Below, piece after piece: positions 16,844 to 25,781 of a stretch of 64,000 nt of DNA. The position numbers and the translations under genes were made by a program. The notes beneath the pieces were generated by a model, which did not search any database, was not told where the DNA came from, and worked only from the letters and a program-made list of their open reading frames with translations. Where the stretch lies: contig CAWBIT010000009.1 of the NCBI GenBank assembly GCA_963789025.1, forward strand, positions 90,978 through 154,977, in the 5' to 3' direction. Numbering within the stretch: position 1 is the stretch's first letter; every line of letters starts with the position of its first letter. This stretch comes from AP-15 sp963789025 (lineage in GTDB: Bacteria > Pseudomonadota > Alphaproteobacteria > ATCC43930 > CGMCC-115725).

Positions 16844-17068
16844 ATGAGCCCGACACCGCACCGCCGCGACCTGTTCGCCTATGGCAGCAGTCGGCGCGGA
16901 ACATTCTCCGCCTGGACGATGGCAATCGTCTTTGCTACCGTGGCGATGCTCAGTTTCGCTATCGATCAGACGCTCGATCTCGCGCCAAATGCCGAGGAGC
17001 AAAACGCACCCTCCCTGCTCCACCCGGTTCAGCTGATTCAGTCTTTGATGGACGCTGCCTCGGACTGA
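16844..17068 (+). CDS. Small single-pass membrane protein, 74 aa
   Basis: Starts at an ATG 90 bases after murD2. A basic N-terminus (MSPTPHRRDLF) is followed by one membrane segment (TMAIVFATVAMLSFAI) and a short polar tail. No family recognised. Position behind the murL-murD2 genes hints at an envelope role, but this is only context. An alternative is non-coding spacer. Confidence 0.4.
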   Translation: MSPTPHRRDLFAYGSSRRGTFSAWTMAIVFATVAMLSFAIDQTLDLAPNAEEQNAPSLLHPVQLIQSLMDAASD

Positions 17069-17316
17069 GCAGCTATAATCGAGCCGCCGCTCGGCTGCTC
17101 GCTGTTTCACTTCTCTTCGGAGCGCTGGGCTCCGCGTGCACCGGGTCGAAGCCGTTCCTGCTGCAGGGCGATGCGAATTCCGCCCAGGTAGGCTATTCGG
17201 GCGAGATCGAGGGCGCGGCCCTTGTCGCTAGGCAGCATTGCGCGCAATACGAGCGGGTGCCGCGGTTTCTAGAGGCGCAGGAGAATGTCGCGTTCTTTGA
17301 CTGCGTTCGGCCGTGA
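17065..17316 (+). CDS. Small exported protein, possible lipoprotein; start uncertain
   Basis: The coding part is clear at its C-terminal side: a hydrophobic stretch LLAVSLLFGALGSAC with a weak lipobox, then GYSGEIEGAALVARQHCAQ and ENVAFFDCVRP, a pattern seen in short alphaproteobacterial periplasmic proteins. No ATG, GTG or TTG lies close to the signal peptide in frame. A CTG at 17065, overlapping the stop of the previous gene, is the best candidate. The frame is open much further upstream. Function unknown. Confidence 0.5.
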   Translation: MSSYNRAAARLLAVSLLFGALGSACTGSKPFLLQGDANSAQVGYSGEIEGAALVARQHCAQYERVPRFLEAQENVAFFDCVRP

Positions 17317-17404
17317 CGCAGACGATTGGCGCTTGATACCGGGCGCGATCACGGGAATCCTGAGGCGAGTTGGAAAACCATTGTCTTAGGAAAGGCCGGT
17401 CGCG

Positions 17405-18031
17405 ATGAGCATCGAACTTCACACCTGGAACACCCCGAACGGCCGCAAGATCAGTGTGGCCCTCGAAGAGATGGGCCTGCCCTACACCGTGAAGACGGTC
17501 AACATCTCCAAAGGCGAGCAATTCGCCCCCGCTTTCGTCAAGATCAGCCCCAACAGCAAGATCCCGGCGATCATCGATCCCGAGGGGCCGGGCGGGCAGC
17601 CCATCGGCATCTTCGAATCGGGCGCCATCCTCATTTACCTGGGCGAGAAGACCGGCAAGTTTTGGCCCGCAGATTTGGGCCGCCAGGTGCCGGTGCTCGA
17701 ATGGCTGATGTGGCAGATGGGCGGCTTTGGTCCGATGCCCGGTCAGGTACACCATTTCCTGCAAGTCGCCAACGAGCAGGACCGGCGCTACGGCCTCGAA
17801 CGGTATTCAAAAGAGACCCGCCGGCTCTACGGCGTGCTCGACAAGCGGCTCGGCGAATCCGAGTTCGCCGGCGGCGATCTCTCGATTGCCGATTTCGCTA
17901 TTCTCGGCTGGGCGTGGCGGCACGAGCGTCATCAGGTCGATTTGGCCGACTTCCCGAACGTTAAGCGCTGGTACGAAACAATGATGGCCCGCCCCGGCGT
18001 GCAGCGCGGTTTCTCGGTCGCGCTGAGTTAG
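17405..18031 (+). CDS. Glutathione S-transferase family protein (Nu-class/YfcG-like)
   Basis: 208 residues. N-terminal thioredoxin fold with ELHTWNTPNGRKISVALEE, where Thr/Asn take the place of the usual Tyr/Ser, as in the YfcG/YghU group known for disulfide-bond reductase activity. SPNSKIPAI and FESGAILIYLGEKTG bind glutathione. The C-terminal helical domain has GGDLSIADFAILGW. Single gene on this strand with a kinase gene 32 bases downstream. Confidence 0.88.
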   Translation: MSIELHTWNTPNGRKISVALEEMGLPYTVKTVNISKGEQFAPAFVKISPNSKIPAIIDPEGPGGQPIGIFESGAILIYLGEKTGKFWPADLGRQVPVLEWLMWQMGGFGPMPGQVHHFLQVANEQDRRYGLERYSKETRRLYGVLDKRLGESEFAGGDLSIADFAILGWAWRHERHQVDLADFPNVKRWYETMMARPGVQRGFSVALS

Positions 18032-18063
18032 GGGGTTTAGTCAAATTAAATAAGAATGACGGG

Positions 18064-20541
18064 ATGAGGACGAGGGCGACCCGATACTATGCAAGCGGTG
18101 TCGCGAGATCCGGTCGCTCGATGGTTCAGACCCTACGAAGGAGGTTTTTCCTCGGCTGTTTGGCGCTAACGTTTGCTTATACGGTCAGCGGCAAGCTTGC
18201 ATTGCTGTTGGCGGTGCCGCCCGGGTATGCTTCACCGATCTTTCCGCCAGCGGGGATCGCTGTCGCCGCCATGCTGATTGGCGGGCCGGCGATTCTGCCT
18301 TGGACGTTCCTCGGGTCCCTCTCGCTCAACATATGGATCGGTTATTCGGCCGCGCACAGCATCGATGTGGCTCCCGTGGCTGCGGCGATTGCCATCGCTC
18401 TGGCATCGACGTTGCAGGCGGCCGTTGGCGGCATAGCCTTACGGCGCGCAGTTGGCTATCCAGCGCCCCTAGACAATGGTCGCGACCTGGCGCGCTTTTT
18501 GTTGTCATCGCCGGTTTTCTGCCTCACTAGCGCGACCTTATCAATGGGCAGCCTTTCGCTGCTTGGTGTCGTAAAGCTGCCGGATCTGCTGAGCAATTGG
18601 GCTTCATGGTGGATCGGGGACACGCTCGGGGTCCTCGTTGTACTGCCCCTGATGCTCATCATTGCCGGAGAGCCGCGTGATCTGTGGCGCCGCCGTGCAC
18701 TGCCGGTGGGAGTGCCGATGGTCCTATTCTTTGCTTTGTTCGCTTCGATCTTCGTCCGCGTCAGCGAATGGGAACAAGATGGGACCCTGCTCGAGTTCCG
18801 CCTGCTCTCCCAGGAAATCGTCGACAAAATGCGCGCTGGGCTTGAAGAGCAGGAGGTCTTCCTCCAGCAGCTCGAGCGGTCTTTTACTTTGAGGCCGGGG
18901 TTGTCGCCGTCAGATTTTCAATATCTCGTTCAAAGCTTACTACAGCGCTTTCCGTTGATACAGGCGGTCGAATGGGCGCCGCGAATTGATGCAACGTCGC
19001 GGTCAGATTTCGAGACAGCGAAAAGGGCCGACATACCGGGCTTCGAAATTCGCGAGGTGGGCCCTTCAGGATATCCACAGCGCGCCGCAGATCGCGCCCA
19101 ATACTTCCCTGTCACTTACGTCGAGCCCCTTCGGGGGAACGAGGAGGCGGTCGGCTTCGACCTCGCCTCAGACCGCGATCGAAAAGCCGCCGTGGAGGCG
19201 GCGATCACGACCGGGAAGCTGGCCGCGACTGCGCCGATCCGCTTGGTCCAAGAGAAGGGCGAGCAATCGGGCGCCCTCCTGCTCTTTCCCGTGGTTGGCG
19301 GGCCTAATGGAGCCGGCGTGCTCTTGGTCGTACACCGGATGGGCACTTTCCTTGACGGGCTGCTGGCGCCCTTTGATGCGATGGTGGCCGTCCGGCTCGT
19401 CGATTTGGACGCAGCAAAGCTCATCTATAGCGGTCTTTCGCCTGAACACACCGTCGCCTCCTATGAGGACATATTCACCTTCGGTGGGCGCCGGTACAGC
19501 GTCGCGACTGTGCCCACTGCCTCCTACCTCGAGCGGCATCGCCGGTGGCAGAGCTGGGCAGTCCTCGCGAGAGGGGTAATCGGCATCAGCCTATTGGGAG
19601 CATTGCTGCTGCTCGGCACCGGCTATGCGCGTCGAGTAGAGCTGGTGGTCGAAGAGCGCACTCGCGATCTCGAAGCGAGCAATCGAGGCCTTCAGCGCGA
19701 GATTCAGGAGCGCCAGCAGGCCGAAGCAGCGCTCCGCCAGGCCCAGCGAATGGAAGCGGTAGGGCAACTCACCGGCGGCATCGCGCACGATTTCAACAAT
19801 CTAATGACGGTGGTAAGTGGGAATGCCGCGCTACTCAGCGAGCAAGCCTCGGATGATGCCGTACGCAAGCGCGCTTCGGCGATAATGCGCGCGGTCGAGC
19901 GAGGAGAGCGGTTAACACGGCAGTTGCTCGCTTTCTCACGGCGGCAGGTGCTCAGGCCTGAATTGGTCGATCTGCGGCAACGCACGAGCGAGATCCTCGA
20001 GATGCTCGGGCAGGCGTTACGGAGCGATATCGAATTGACAATCGATACGCCCGAGGATCTCTGGCCGGTGATGGTCGATCCCGCCGAACTCGAACTCGCG
20101 CTCCTCAATATTGGCGTCAATGCAAGGGATGCGTTGCCGAATGGCGGCCGCTTTCATGTGGAAGCGCGGAACGTTTCGTTCGCGTCCAGTGCCGCTGCGA
20201 GCGAAGGGCTCAACGGCGACTTCGTTATGCTGAAACTGTCGGACACCGGCGCCGGCATGGCGCCAGAGGTGCGGGCGCGAGCGTTCGAGCCGTATTTCAC
20301 GACCAAGGAGGTCGGTCTAGGGTCGGGGCTTGGCCTATCTCAGGTGTACGGCTTTGCCAAACAGAGTGGCGGGGCCGCATCGATCGACAGCGACATCGGC
20401 AGGGGCGCGACGATCACGCTCTACGTACCACGTGCCGGCGCCGCGCCGGTTATGTCCGAAACCATGGGCAGCTCCCCACTGAACCGGCCGGACAACCAGC
20501 AGAACCCGCCTCAAGCTGACCGGATTGCCGCGAACGAATGA
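18064..20541 (+). CDS. Membrane sensor histidine kinase, MASE1-CHASE-HisKA-HATPase
   Basis: 825 residues. A MASE1 membrane domain (about residues 20-240) with SGKLALLLAVPPGY and SPIFPPAGIAVAAML is followed by a periplasmic CHASE sensor (about 260-490) with FPLIQAVEWAPRID and YFPVTYVEPL. A further membrane segment near 500-520 leads to a coiled coil, HisKA with GGIAHDFNNLMTVV (the phosphorylated His), and HATPase motifs NIGVNARDALP, LSDTGAGMAPE and GLGSGLGLSQVYG. No receiver domain and no adjacent response regulator. An ATG at 18121 is an alternative start. Confidence 0.9.
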   Translation: MRTRATRYYASGVARSGRSMVQTLRRRFFLGCLALTFAYTVSGKLALLLAVPPGYASPIFPPAGIAVAAMLIGGPAILPWTFLGSLSLNIWIGYSAAHSIDVAPVAAAIAIALASTLQAAVGGIALRRAVGYPAPLDNGRDLARFLLSSPVFCLTSATLSMGSLSLLGVVKLPDLLSNWASWWIGDTLGVLVVLPLMLIIAGEPRDLWRRRALPVGVPMVLFFALFASIFVRVSEWEQDGTLLEFRLLSQEIVDKMRAGLEEQEVFLQQLERSFTLRPGLSPSDFQYLVQSLLQRFPLIQAVEWAPRIDATSRSDFETAKRADIPGFEIREVGPSGYPQRAADRAQYFPVTYVEPLRGNEEAVGFDLASDRDRKAAVEAAITTGKLAATAPIRLVQEKGEQSGALLLFPVVGGPNGAGVLLVVHRMGTFLDGLLAPFDAMVAVRLVDLDAAKLIYSGLSPEHTVASYEDIFTFGGRRYSVATVPTASYLERHRRWQSWAVLARGVIGISLLGALLLLGTGYARRVELVVEERTRDLEASNRGLQREIQERQQAEAALRQAQRMEAVGQLTGGIAHDFNNLMTVVSGNAALLSEQASDDAVRKRASAIMRAVERGERLTRQLLAFSRRQVLRPELVDLRQRTSEILEMLGQALRSDIELTIDTPEDLWPVMVDPAELELALLNIGVNARDALPNGGRFHVEARNVSFASSAAASEGLNGDFVMLKLSDTGAGMAPEVRARAFEPYFTTKEVGLGSGLGLSQVYGFAKQSGGAASIDSDIGRGATITLYVPRAGAAPVMSETMGSSPLNRPDNQQNPPQADRIAANE

Positions 20542-20841
20542 GATGTCTTGCGGAATTTATAACGATCTTAAATTTGCCTGATTGGCATTGTATACTTTTC
20601 AACGGTGACCGGTGCATGGGGCTACCGACCGAAGCGATTTGAACGTCAATTCAGGAATCAGCTTGTGCTGAAGGTGAGCACAACCACTCAGGGAGGTTTT
20701 GCTGTTGATTTGCTGCAGATGCAGCAAAGTGCAATGACGCACGCAATCAATGGTTGCGGCTTGGTTCTGATCGAACGCGCCGGCTGGCGTGGCGCCTATG
20801 TCTGCCTCGCAGCCTTCGCCCTGATGATTCTAAGGGATCGA
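20542..20841. other. Intergenic stretch without a supported gene
   Basis: About 300 bases between the kinase and tRNA-Ala. A frame from 20605 is open but runs into the tRNA gene and shows no family. A short stretch reading AGWRGAYVCLAAFAL resembles a transporter membrane helix and might be debris. No terminator-like hairpin was identified with confidence. Confidence 0.5.
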
Positions 20842-20917
<76 letters not shown>

Positions 20918-21075
20918 ACGGCGTCCGTTGCCCCTTTTAGGGGGCGCGGCGGGACTATGGTGATCGTGCTGCAATGTGTCAAGCGAGGCTCCGGACCGAG
21001 CGCGTCCGCACCTTGCGGACCCCTGCGGCTGGCGGTACGGTCTGCCTGCCATTCGCCGCCCGAGGTTCCCGCCAG

Positions 21076-21354
21076 ATGTATGCCTTCCTGAACCTCGTCA
21101 GCACGGTGATCTGGATCTACGTTTGGTTGCTGATCGCCCAAGCGGTGCTGAGCTGGCTCGTCGCTTTCGGCATCGTCAACCGGTACAACCGTGTCGTCGC
21201 GACAATCGGGGATTTTCTGTGGCGCGTAACCGAGCCGCTGCTGCGGCCGATCCGGCGTGTGCTTCCCGATCTCGGCGGGATCGACATTTCGCCGGTGATC
21301 CTCATTTTGCTGCTCTGGTTCCTGCGCAACCTGATGTTCGAGTACCTTGTCTGA
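21076..21354 (+). CDS. YggT family membrane protein
   Basis: 92 residues from the ATG at 21076; an open frame upstream has no family match. Two hydrophobic segments (WIYVWLLIAQAVLSWLVAF and SPVILILLLWFLRNLMF) flank the YggT signature PLLRPIRRVLPDLGGIDIS. The family is linked to osmotic stress, cell division and thylakoid/envelope organisation. The stop overlaps the DUF167 gene by 8 bases. Confidence 0.88.
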   Translation: MYAFLNLVSTVIWIYVWLLIAQAVLSWLVAFGIVNRYNRVVATIGDFLWRVTEPLLRPIRRVLPDLGGIDISPVILILLLWFLRNLMFEYLV

Positions 21355-21676
21355 CGGCCCCCTCAACGTGGCGGGCGACGGACTGCGGGTAGCGATTCGC
21401 CTGTCGCCGCGGGCCCGTACCGATCGTCTGGTGGCCGTCGCAGCCTCGGCCGCAGGCGGGCATGTGCTCAGGGCGACGGTTACCGCACCGGCAGAAGCCG
21501 GGCGCGCCAATGAGGCGCTGTTGCAATTGCTCGCCCGCGCCTGGCGCCTGCGGCGCCGCGATCTCTCGATCGTTGCGGGCTCGACCAGCCGCAACAAGGT
21601 CGTGCGCGTCGCCGGCGACCCGCAGCGCCTGGTCGAGCAGGTCGCTCCCGAGATCGCCCGTCTGCCCGGCGGGTAA
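21347..21676 (+). CDS. DUF167 (YggU) family protein
   Basis: 109 residues from a TTG at 21347 that overlaps the yggT stop. Contains LSPRARTDRLV, LRATVTAPAEAGRANEAL and GSTSRNKVVRVAG, the usual DUF167 blocks. Small cytosolic protein of unknown biochemical role that very often follows yggT, as here. Confidence 0.85.
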   Translation: MSDGPLNVAGDGLRVAIRLSPRARTDRLVAVAASAAGGHVLRATVTAPAEAGRANEALLQLLARAWRLRRRDLSIVAGSTSRNKVVRVAGDPQRLVEQVAPEIARLPGG

Positions 21677-21688
21677 AGCAGCGGCGCG

Positions 21689-22384
21689 ATGAGCCACGGT
21701 CTCCTCTCGCTGGCCATCGCCGCAATTGCGTTCTGCGGCAGCCACGTAGTGCTGTCGAGCACCTGGCTGCGCGGAGCCTTGCGCGATCAGCTGGGCGAAC
21801 GGGGCTTTCTCGCCGTCTACTCGCTGGTCGCTTTGGTGACGTTGGCGTGGCTTCTGGTGGCCTATTCGCACGCGCCGACCATTCCTTTGTGGCCTCGGGA
21901 AAGGTGGATGGCTCTTTTCCCGATTGCCGTCATGCCGTTGGCGACGATATTGCTGATCGCCGGCTACACCACCCCCAATCCGACCACCGTCGGGATGGAG
22001 CGATTTGCCAGGGCCGACGATCCAGCCCCGGGCGTGCTGCGCGTGACCCGCCATCCGGTCATGTGGGCGATCGGGTTGTGGGCGGTGAGCCACGTCATCG
22101 CCAATGGCGATTCGCGCTCGCTGTTATTCTTTGGCGTCTTCGCCGCCCTGTCGCTCGGGGGCACCTTGCTGATCGACCGAAAGAAGCGCCTCGCCCTCGG
22201 CAGCAATTGGGCGCGGCTCGCCGAAGTCACCTCGAACGTGCCGTTTGCCGCGCTGGTCGCCGGCCGCACCCGGTTGCGCTGGCGCGACATCAGCCTGTTG
22301 CGGGTCACCGCCGGTCTGCTGCTCTACGCGGTCCTTTATAACGGTCACTCAATCATCGCCGGCGCTCCGGTCGTGATCCCTTGA
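21689..22384 (+). CDS. NnrU family membrane protein
   Basis: 231 residues with about six membrane segments. GSHVVLSSTWLRGALRDQLG and VTRHPVMWAIGLWAVSHV match the NnrU family, first linked to nitric oxide/denitrification gene clusters, though the fold is shared with isoprenylcysteine methyltransferase-like membrane enzymes. The start lies 12 bases after the DUF167 gene, so the three genes look like one operon. Confidence 0.82.
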   Translation: MSHGLLSLAIAAIAFCGSHVVLSSTWLRGALRDQLGERGFLAVYSLVALVTLAWLLVAYSHAPTIPLWPRERWMALFPIAVMPLATILLIAGYTTPNPTTVGMERFARADDPAPGVLRVTRHPVMWAIGLWAVSHVIANGDSRSLLFFGVFAALSLGGTLLIDRKKRLALGSNWARLAEVTSNVPFAALVAGRTRLRWRDISLLRVTAGLLLYAVLYNGHSIIAGAPVVIP

Positions 22385-22419
22385 GAGTACTTCGACACAT
22401 CTGACGAGGAGGAATTGCC

Positions 22420-23226
22420 ATGCTTTTGCCGCTCTCAGGACGTCGCCTCTATTACGATCTTGCCGGGCCGGAGAACGGGCCCGTGGTCTGCATTACCCAC
22501 TCGCTGGCCTCTGACGGCGGCAGCTGGGCCGAGCAGGTGCCGCCGTTGCTGCGGGCCGGGTTTCGCGTGCTGCGCCTCGACATGCGCGGCCATGGCGGCA
22601 GCGACCCCATTGCCGGCGACTACACGATGCAGGCGCTCGCCGGCGATGTCGCGACCCTGCTCGATGCGCTGGCGATCCCGCGCGTGCACTACATCGGCCT
22701 GTCGATCGGCGGCATGATCGGCCAGGCGTTCGCGATCGAGCACGGCGCCAAGCTGATCTCGGCGATGTGGTGCGACACGCTGCCGGCGAGCCCCTCCGGC
22801 GCGGCGGCGATGTGGGAGGAGCGCATGAGCACCGTGCGCCGGGCGAACTCGCTCGAGCCGCTCGCCGACGGCACGGTCGAGCGCTGGTTCACCGATGCCT
22901 TCAAACAGAGGAAACCCGGCCGTTGGAAGCAGATCCGCGACACCGTCGCGGCGACGACGCAGGCGGGCTATTTGGGGTGCTCGGCGGCAATCATGAATTT
23001 CGACTTCACCGCAAAGCTGCCGTCATTGCGCATCCCGGCCTTGGTCGTGTGCGGCGCCGAGGATCCCGGCACCCCGGCGAGCGAGAACCGCCGGCTCGCC
23101 GGTCTCGTCCCGGGCGGCCGCTACGAGGAAATCCCGGGCATGCGCCATTTCCCGAATGTCGAAGCGCCCGACGCGTTCAACCGGATCATGATCGGCTGGC
23201 TCGAAGCGCAGCGCCGCGCGCGCTGA
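22420..23226 (+). CDS. Alpha/beta hydrolase, 3-oxoadipate enol-lactonase-like
   Basis: 268 residues. The nucleophile elbow is GLSIGGMIGQ, the acid lies near VVCGAEDPGTP, and the catalytic His is in PGMRHFPNVE. The oxyanion segment HSLASDGGSW and RLDMRGHGGSD fit the PcaD-like group. A GAGGAGG ribosome site precedes the ATG. No other beta-ketoadipate gene is adjacent, so the exact substrate is open. Confidence 0.82.
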   Translation: MLLPLSGRRLYYDLAGPENGPVVCITHSLASDGGSWAEQVPPLLRAGFRVLRLDMRGHGGSDPIAGDYTMQALAGDVATLLDALAIPRVHYIGLSIGGMIGQAFAIEHGAKLISAMWCDTLPASPSGAAAMWEERMSTVRRANSLEPLADGTVERWFTDAFKQRKPGRWKQIRDTVAATTQAGYLGCSAAIMNFDFTAKLPSLRIPALVVCGAEDPGTPASENRRLAGLVPGGRYEEIPGMRHFPNVEAPDAFNRIMIGWLEAQRRAR

Positions 23227-23241
23227 CCGTTCAACCCGCAC

Positions 23242-23330
23242 TACCCTCACCCACCAAGCCCTTCGTGCTTGGTCCCCCCTCTCCCGCATTGCGGGAGAGG
23301 GTGCCGAGCGCAGCGAGGCGGGTGAGGGTG
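23242..23330. repeat. Palindromic dispersed repeat
   Basis: Nested inverted repeats with outer arms ACCCTCACCC/GGGTGAGGGT and a perfect inner hairpin CCTCTCCCGC-ATT-GCGGGAGAGG. Same family as the repeats at 993-1090 and 13091-13127. It lies between the hydrolase and the TPP enzyme gene on the same strand and may attenuate transcription. Confidence 0.7.
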
Positions 23331-23408
23331 CCGCTTCCGGGACGAAATTGTCCTCAGCGGGGTAAGGGATGTATCGTGTAACTGTCGAAGTCGGCGCCGG
23401 AGGGAGTC

Positions 23409-25121
23409 ATGCCTCGCAAAGAACTCGCGGTCGATAACGTGGCCGAGGCTTATCTCGCGCTGCTCGCCGAGCGCGGGGTCGAGTATCTGTTCGCCAATGC
23501 GGGCACCGATTTCGCACCGCTCGTCGAGGCGTTCGCGAAGGCGGCGCGGACCGGGATGCCGGTGCCGCAGCCGGTGCTCGCAACGCACGAGAACCTCGCC
23601 TTCTCGATGGCGCATGGATACGCGATGGTGACGCGGCGGGTGCCGGCGGTCATGGTGCATGTCAGTGTCGGAACTGCGAACGGCATTTGCGGCGCCCTCA
23701 ACGCAGCGCGCGAAAACGTGCCGATCTTCCTCACCGCCGGCCGCTCGCCGCTGACCGAGAGCGGGCTTCCGGGAGCCCGTGACGTCTATATCCACTGGGC
23801 GCAGGAGATGTTCGACCAGGCCGGCATGCTGCGCGAGGCTGTCAAATGGGACTACGAATTGCGCAATGGCCAGCAGCTCGAAACGGTAATCGACCGTGCC
23901 CTCTCGATCGCGACGACCCCGCCCGGCGGGCCGGTCTATTTGTCATTGCCGCGCGAAGTTCTGGCGGCGCCACTGCCGGGCTTTTCCTACGATAGGCCCG
24001 CGCGTCGCGTCGCCGCCGCCCCGCCGGGCCCCGACAAGGGAGCGATCGAGGAAGCGGCGCGCATACTCGGCGCGGCCGAAAACCCGCTGATCATCACGGC
24101 CAGCGCCGGGCGCGACCCGGCTTCGGTCGAAGCTCTCGCCGATTTCGCCCGGCGCTTCGCGATCCCGGTCGTGCAGCACCGTCCGCGTCATTTGTGCCTT
24201 CCCGCCGACCATGCGTGCCATCTGGGCTATGATGCGGGCCCCTATCTCGCCGGCGCCGACGCGATCATCGTTCTCGAATGCGATGTGCCGTGGATCCCGA
24301 GCCTCGAAGCGCCGCGGCCCGATTGCCGCGTCATTCATCTCGGCGTCGATCCGCTGTTTTCGCGTTATCCGATCCGCGGTTTTCCGTGCGACCTCGCAGT
24401 GACCGGAGTCGCCGCAACGGCGTTGCCGGAGCTCGGCGCCGCCCTCGACCGGCACGTTACGGCCGCCGCCGTGTCGGAACGGCGGCACCACGTCGCCGAA
24501 CGGCGCGAGGCGCTCGTCGCCGGGTGGCAGAAGACGCGCGAAAGCGTCGCGAGCATGCGCCCGATCCACATGGCCTGGGCCAGCGCCTGCATCGCCCGGG
24601 TCAAGCCCGAGGATGCGATCCTCGTCAACGAATACACTTTGATGCCCGAGCATTGCGGGTCGAACCTTCCGGGGAGCTACTTTGGTTCGAGCACGGCGTC
24701 GGGTCTCGGCTGGGGCGGCGGCGCCGCGCTCGGCGCCAAGCTCGCCGCGCGCGACCGCCTGGTGATTGCCGTCCTCGGCGACGGCTCACACCTGTTCGGC
24801 AACCCGGTCGCCGTCCACCATGCCTCGGCGATGCACAAATTGCCGGTGCTGTTCGTCGTCATGAACAATTCGATGTGGGGTGCGGTGCGCCGCGCCACCG
24901 TGGGGATGTACCCGCAGGGTGAAGCCGCGCGCAGCAACAAGCCGCCCCTGATCGACCTCGACGAATTACCGGCCTTTGAGCAGGTCTGTGCCGCCGCCGG
25001 CGGCTATGGCGAGCGGGTCGAGGACCCGGCCGCCCTGCCGGCAGCGCTCGACCGCGCTGTGCGCGCCGTCACCGTCGAAAAGCGCCAAGCGCTCCTCAAC
25101 GTGATCTGCCGCGGCGTATAG
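23409..25121 (+). CDS. Thiamine-pyrophosphate-dependent enzyme, acetolactate synthase-like
   Basis: 570 residues with the three-domain TPP fold. The activating Glu is in ATHENLAFSMAHGYAM, the middle domain follows near residue 200, and the TPP-binding GDGSHLFGN plus FVVMNNSMWGAVRR lie at 450-490. It is a thiamine-requiring decarboxylase/carboligase of the ilvB/benzoylformate type, but no small regulatory subunit is present and the substrate cannot be read. It converges on a GST gene with a 9-base gap. Confidence 0.85.
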   Translation: MPRKELAVDNVAEAYLALLAERGVEYLFANAGTDFAPLVEAFAKAARTGMPVPQPVLATHENLAFSMAHGYAMVTRRVPAVMVHVSVGTANGICGALNAARENVPIFLTAGRSPLTESGLPGARDVYIHWAQEMFDQAGMLREAVKWDYELRNGQQLETVIDRALSIATTPPGGPVYLSLPREVLAAPLPGFSYDRPARRVAAAPPGPDKGAIEEAARILGAAENPLIITASAGRDPASVEALADFARRFAIPVVQHRPRHLCLPADHACHLGYDAGPYLAGADAIIVLECDVPWIPSLEAPRPDCRVIHLGVDPLFSRYPIRGFPCDLAVTGVAATALPELGAALDRHVTAAAVSERRHHVAERREALVAGWQKTRESVASMRPIHMAWASACIARVKPEDAILVNEYTLMPEHCGSNLPGSYFGSSTASGLGWGGGAALGAKLAARDRLVIAVLGDGSHLFGNPVAVHHASAMHKLPVLFVVMNNSMWGAVRRATVGMYPQGEAARSNKPPLIDLDELPAFEQVCAAAGGYGERVEDPAALPAALDRAVRAVTVEKRQALLNVICRGV

Positions 25122-25130
25122 GGAGCCAAG

Positions 25131-25769
25131 TCAGAACGGAGGCGGCTTGGTCACCTGGAAGCTCTGCCGCGTCTCCATCTGCTTGACCCAGTTCTGCAAT
25201 TTCGGGTGCTCCGCCATTGGTTCGCGGCCTTCCGGCACGTTGCCGAAGTAATAGAGCAGCGGGATGACCATCAAATCGGCGAGGCTGACATGGGCGCCGG
25301 TGAGGAACCGGTGGTCCTCCATCAGGCGGTCGATTTCCGACAGGCATAGCCGGGCGCGCGGCAACGCCGCCTCGATCACCTCCTCGTCCGATGTGCCGCC
25401 GAGAAGACGCGGCACCAATACGCGGTTGAACAGGATCGCGCCGGCAATGCTGGGCCCGGCATAGGCGTCGACAATGCCGATGATCTGGTTCATCCGGGAC
25501 CATTCGTGCACGTCTTCGGGCTGCAGCGGCGTTCCTGCGAAGCGCTCGTCGACATAGCGCATGATCGCTTGCGTCTCGTAGAGGGCAAAACCGTCATGCT
25601 CGAAGGCGGGGATCTTGGCGAAGGGTTGGCGCGAGAGGTGCGGCTCTTGCCGGTGGGCGCCGATCGGCACGTCGACCAACTCGTGCGTGACGCCTTTTTC
25701 CGCCAGAGCGAGCCGCGCGCTCCACACATAGGTGCTGCCGGGAGGGCCGTAGACGATCGGGTGCGCCAT
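25131..25769 (-). CDS. Glutathione S-transferase family protein
   Basis: 212 residues. N-terminal GST fold with YGPPGSTYVWSARLALAE, QPFAKIPAFEHDG and LYETQAIMRYVDERF (glutathione contact Glu-Thr). C-terminal LTGAHVSLADLMVIPLLYY. It starts 12 bases after the SPFH gene and is last in a three-gene minus-strand run with a hydratase. Possible role in breakdown of an aromatic or unsaturated acid, inferred from the hydratase only. Confidence 0.88.
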   Translation of the reverse strand: MAHPIVYGPPGSTYVWSARLALAEKGVTHELVDVPIGAHRQEPHLSRQPFAKIPAFEHDGFALYETQAIMRYVDERFAGTPLQPEDVHEWSRMNQIIGIVDAYAGPSIAGAILFNRVLVPRLLGGTSDEEVIEAALPRARLCLSEIDRLMEDHRFLTGAHVSLADLMVIPLLYYFGNVPEGREPMAEHPKLQNWVKQMETRQSFQVTKPPPF

Positions 25770-25781
25770 GGCGATGCACAG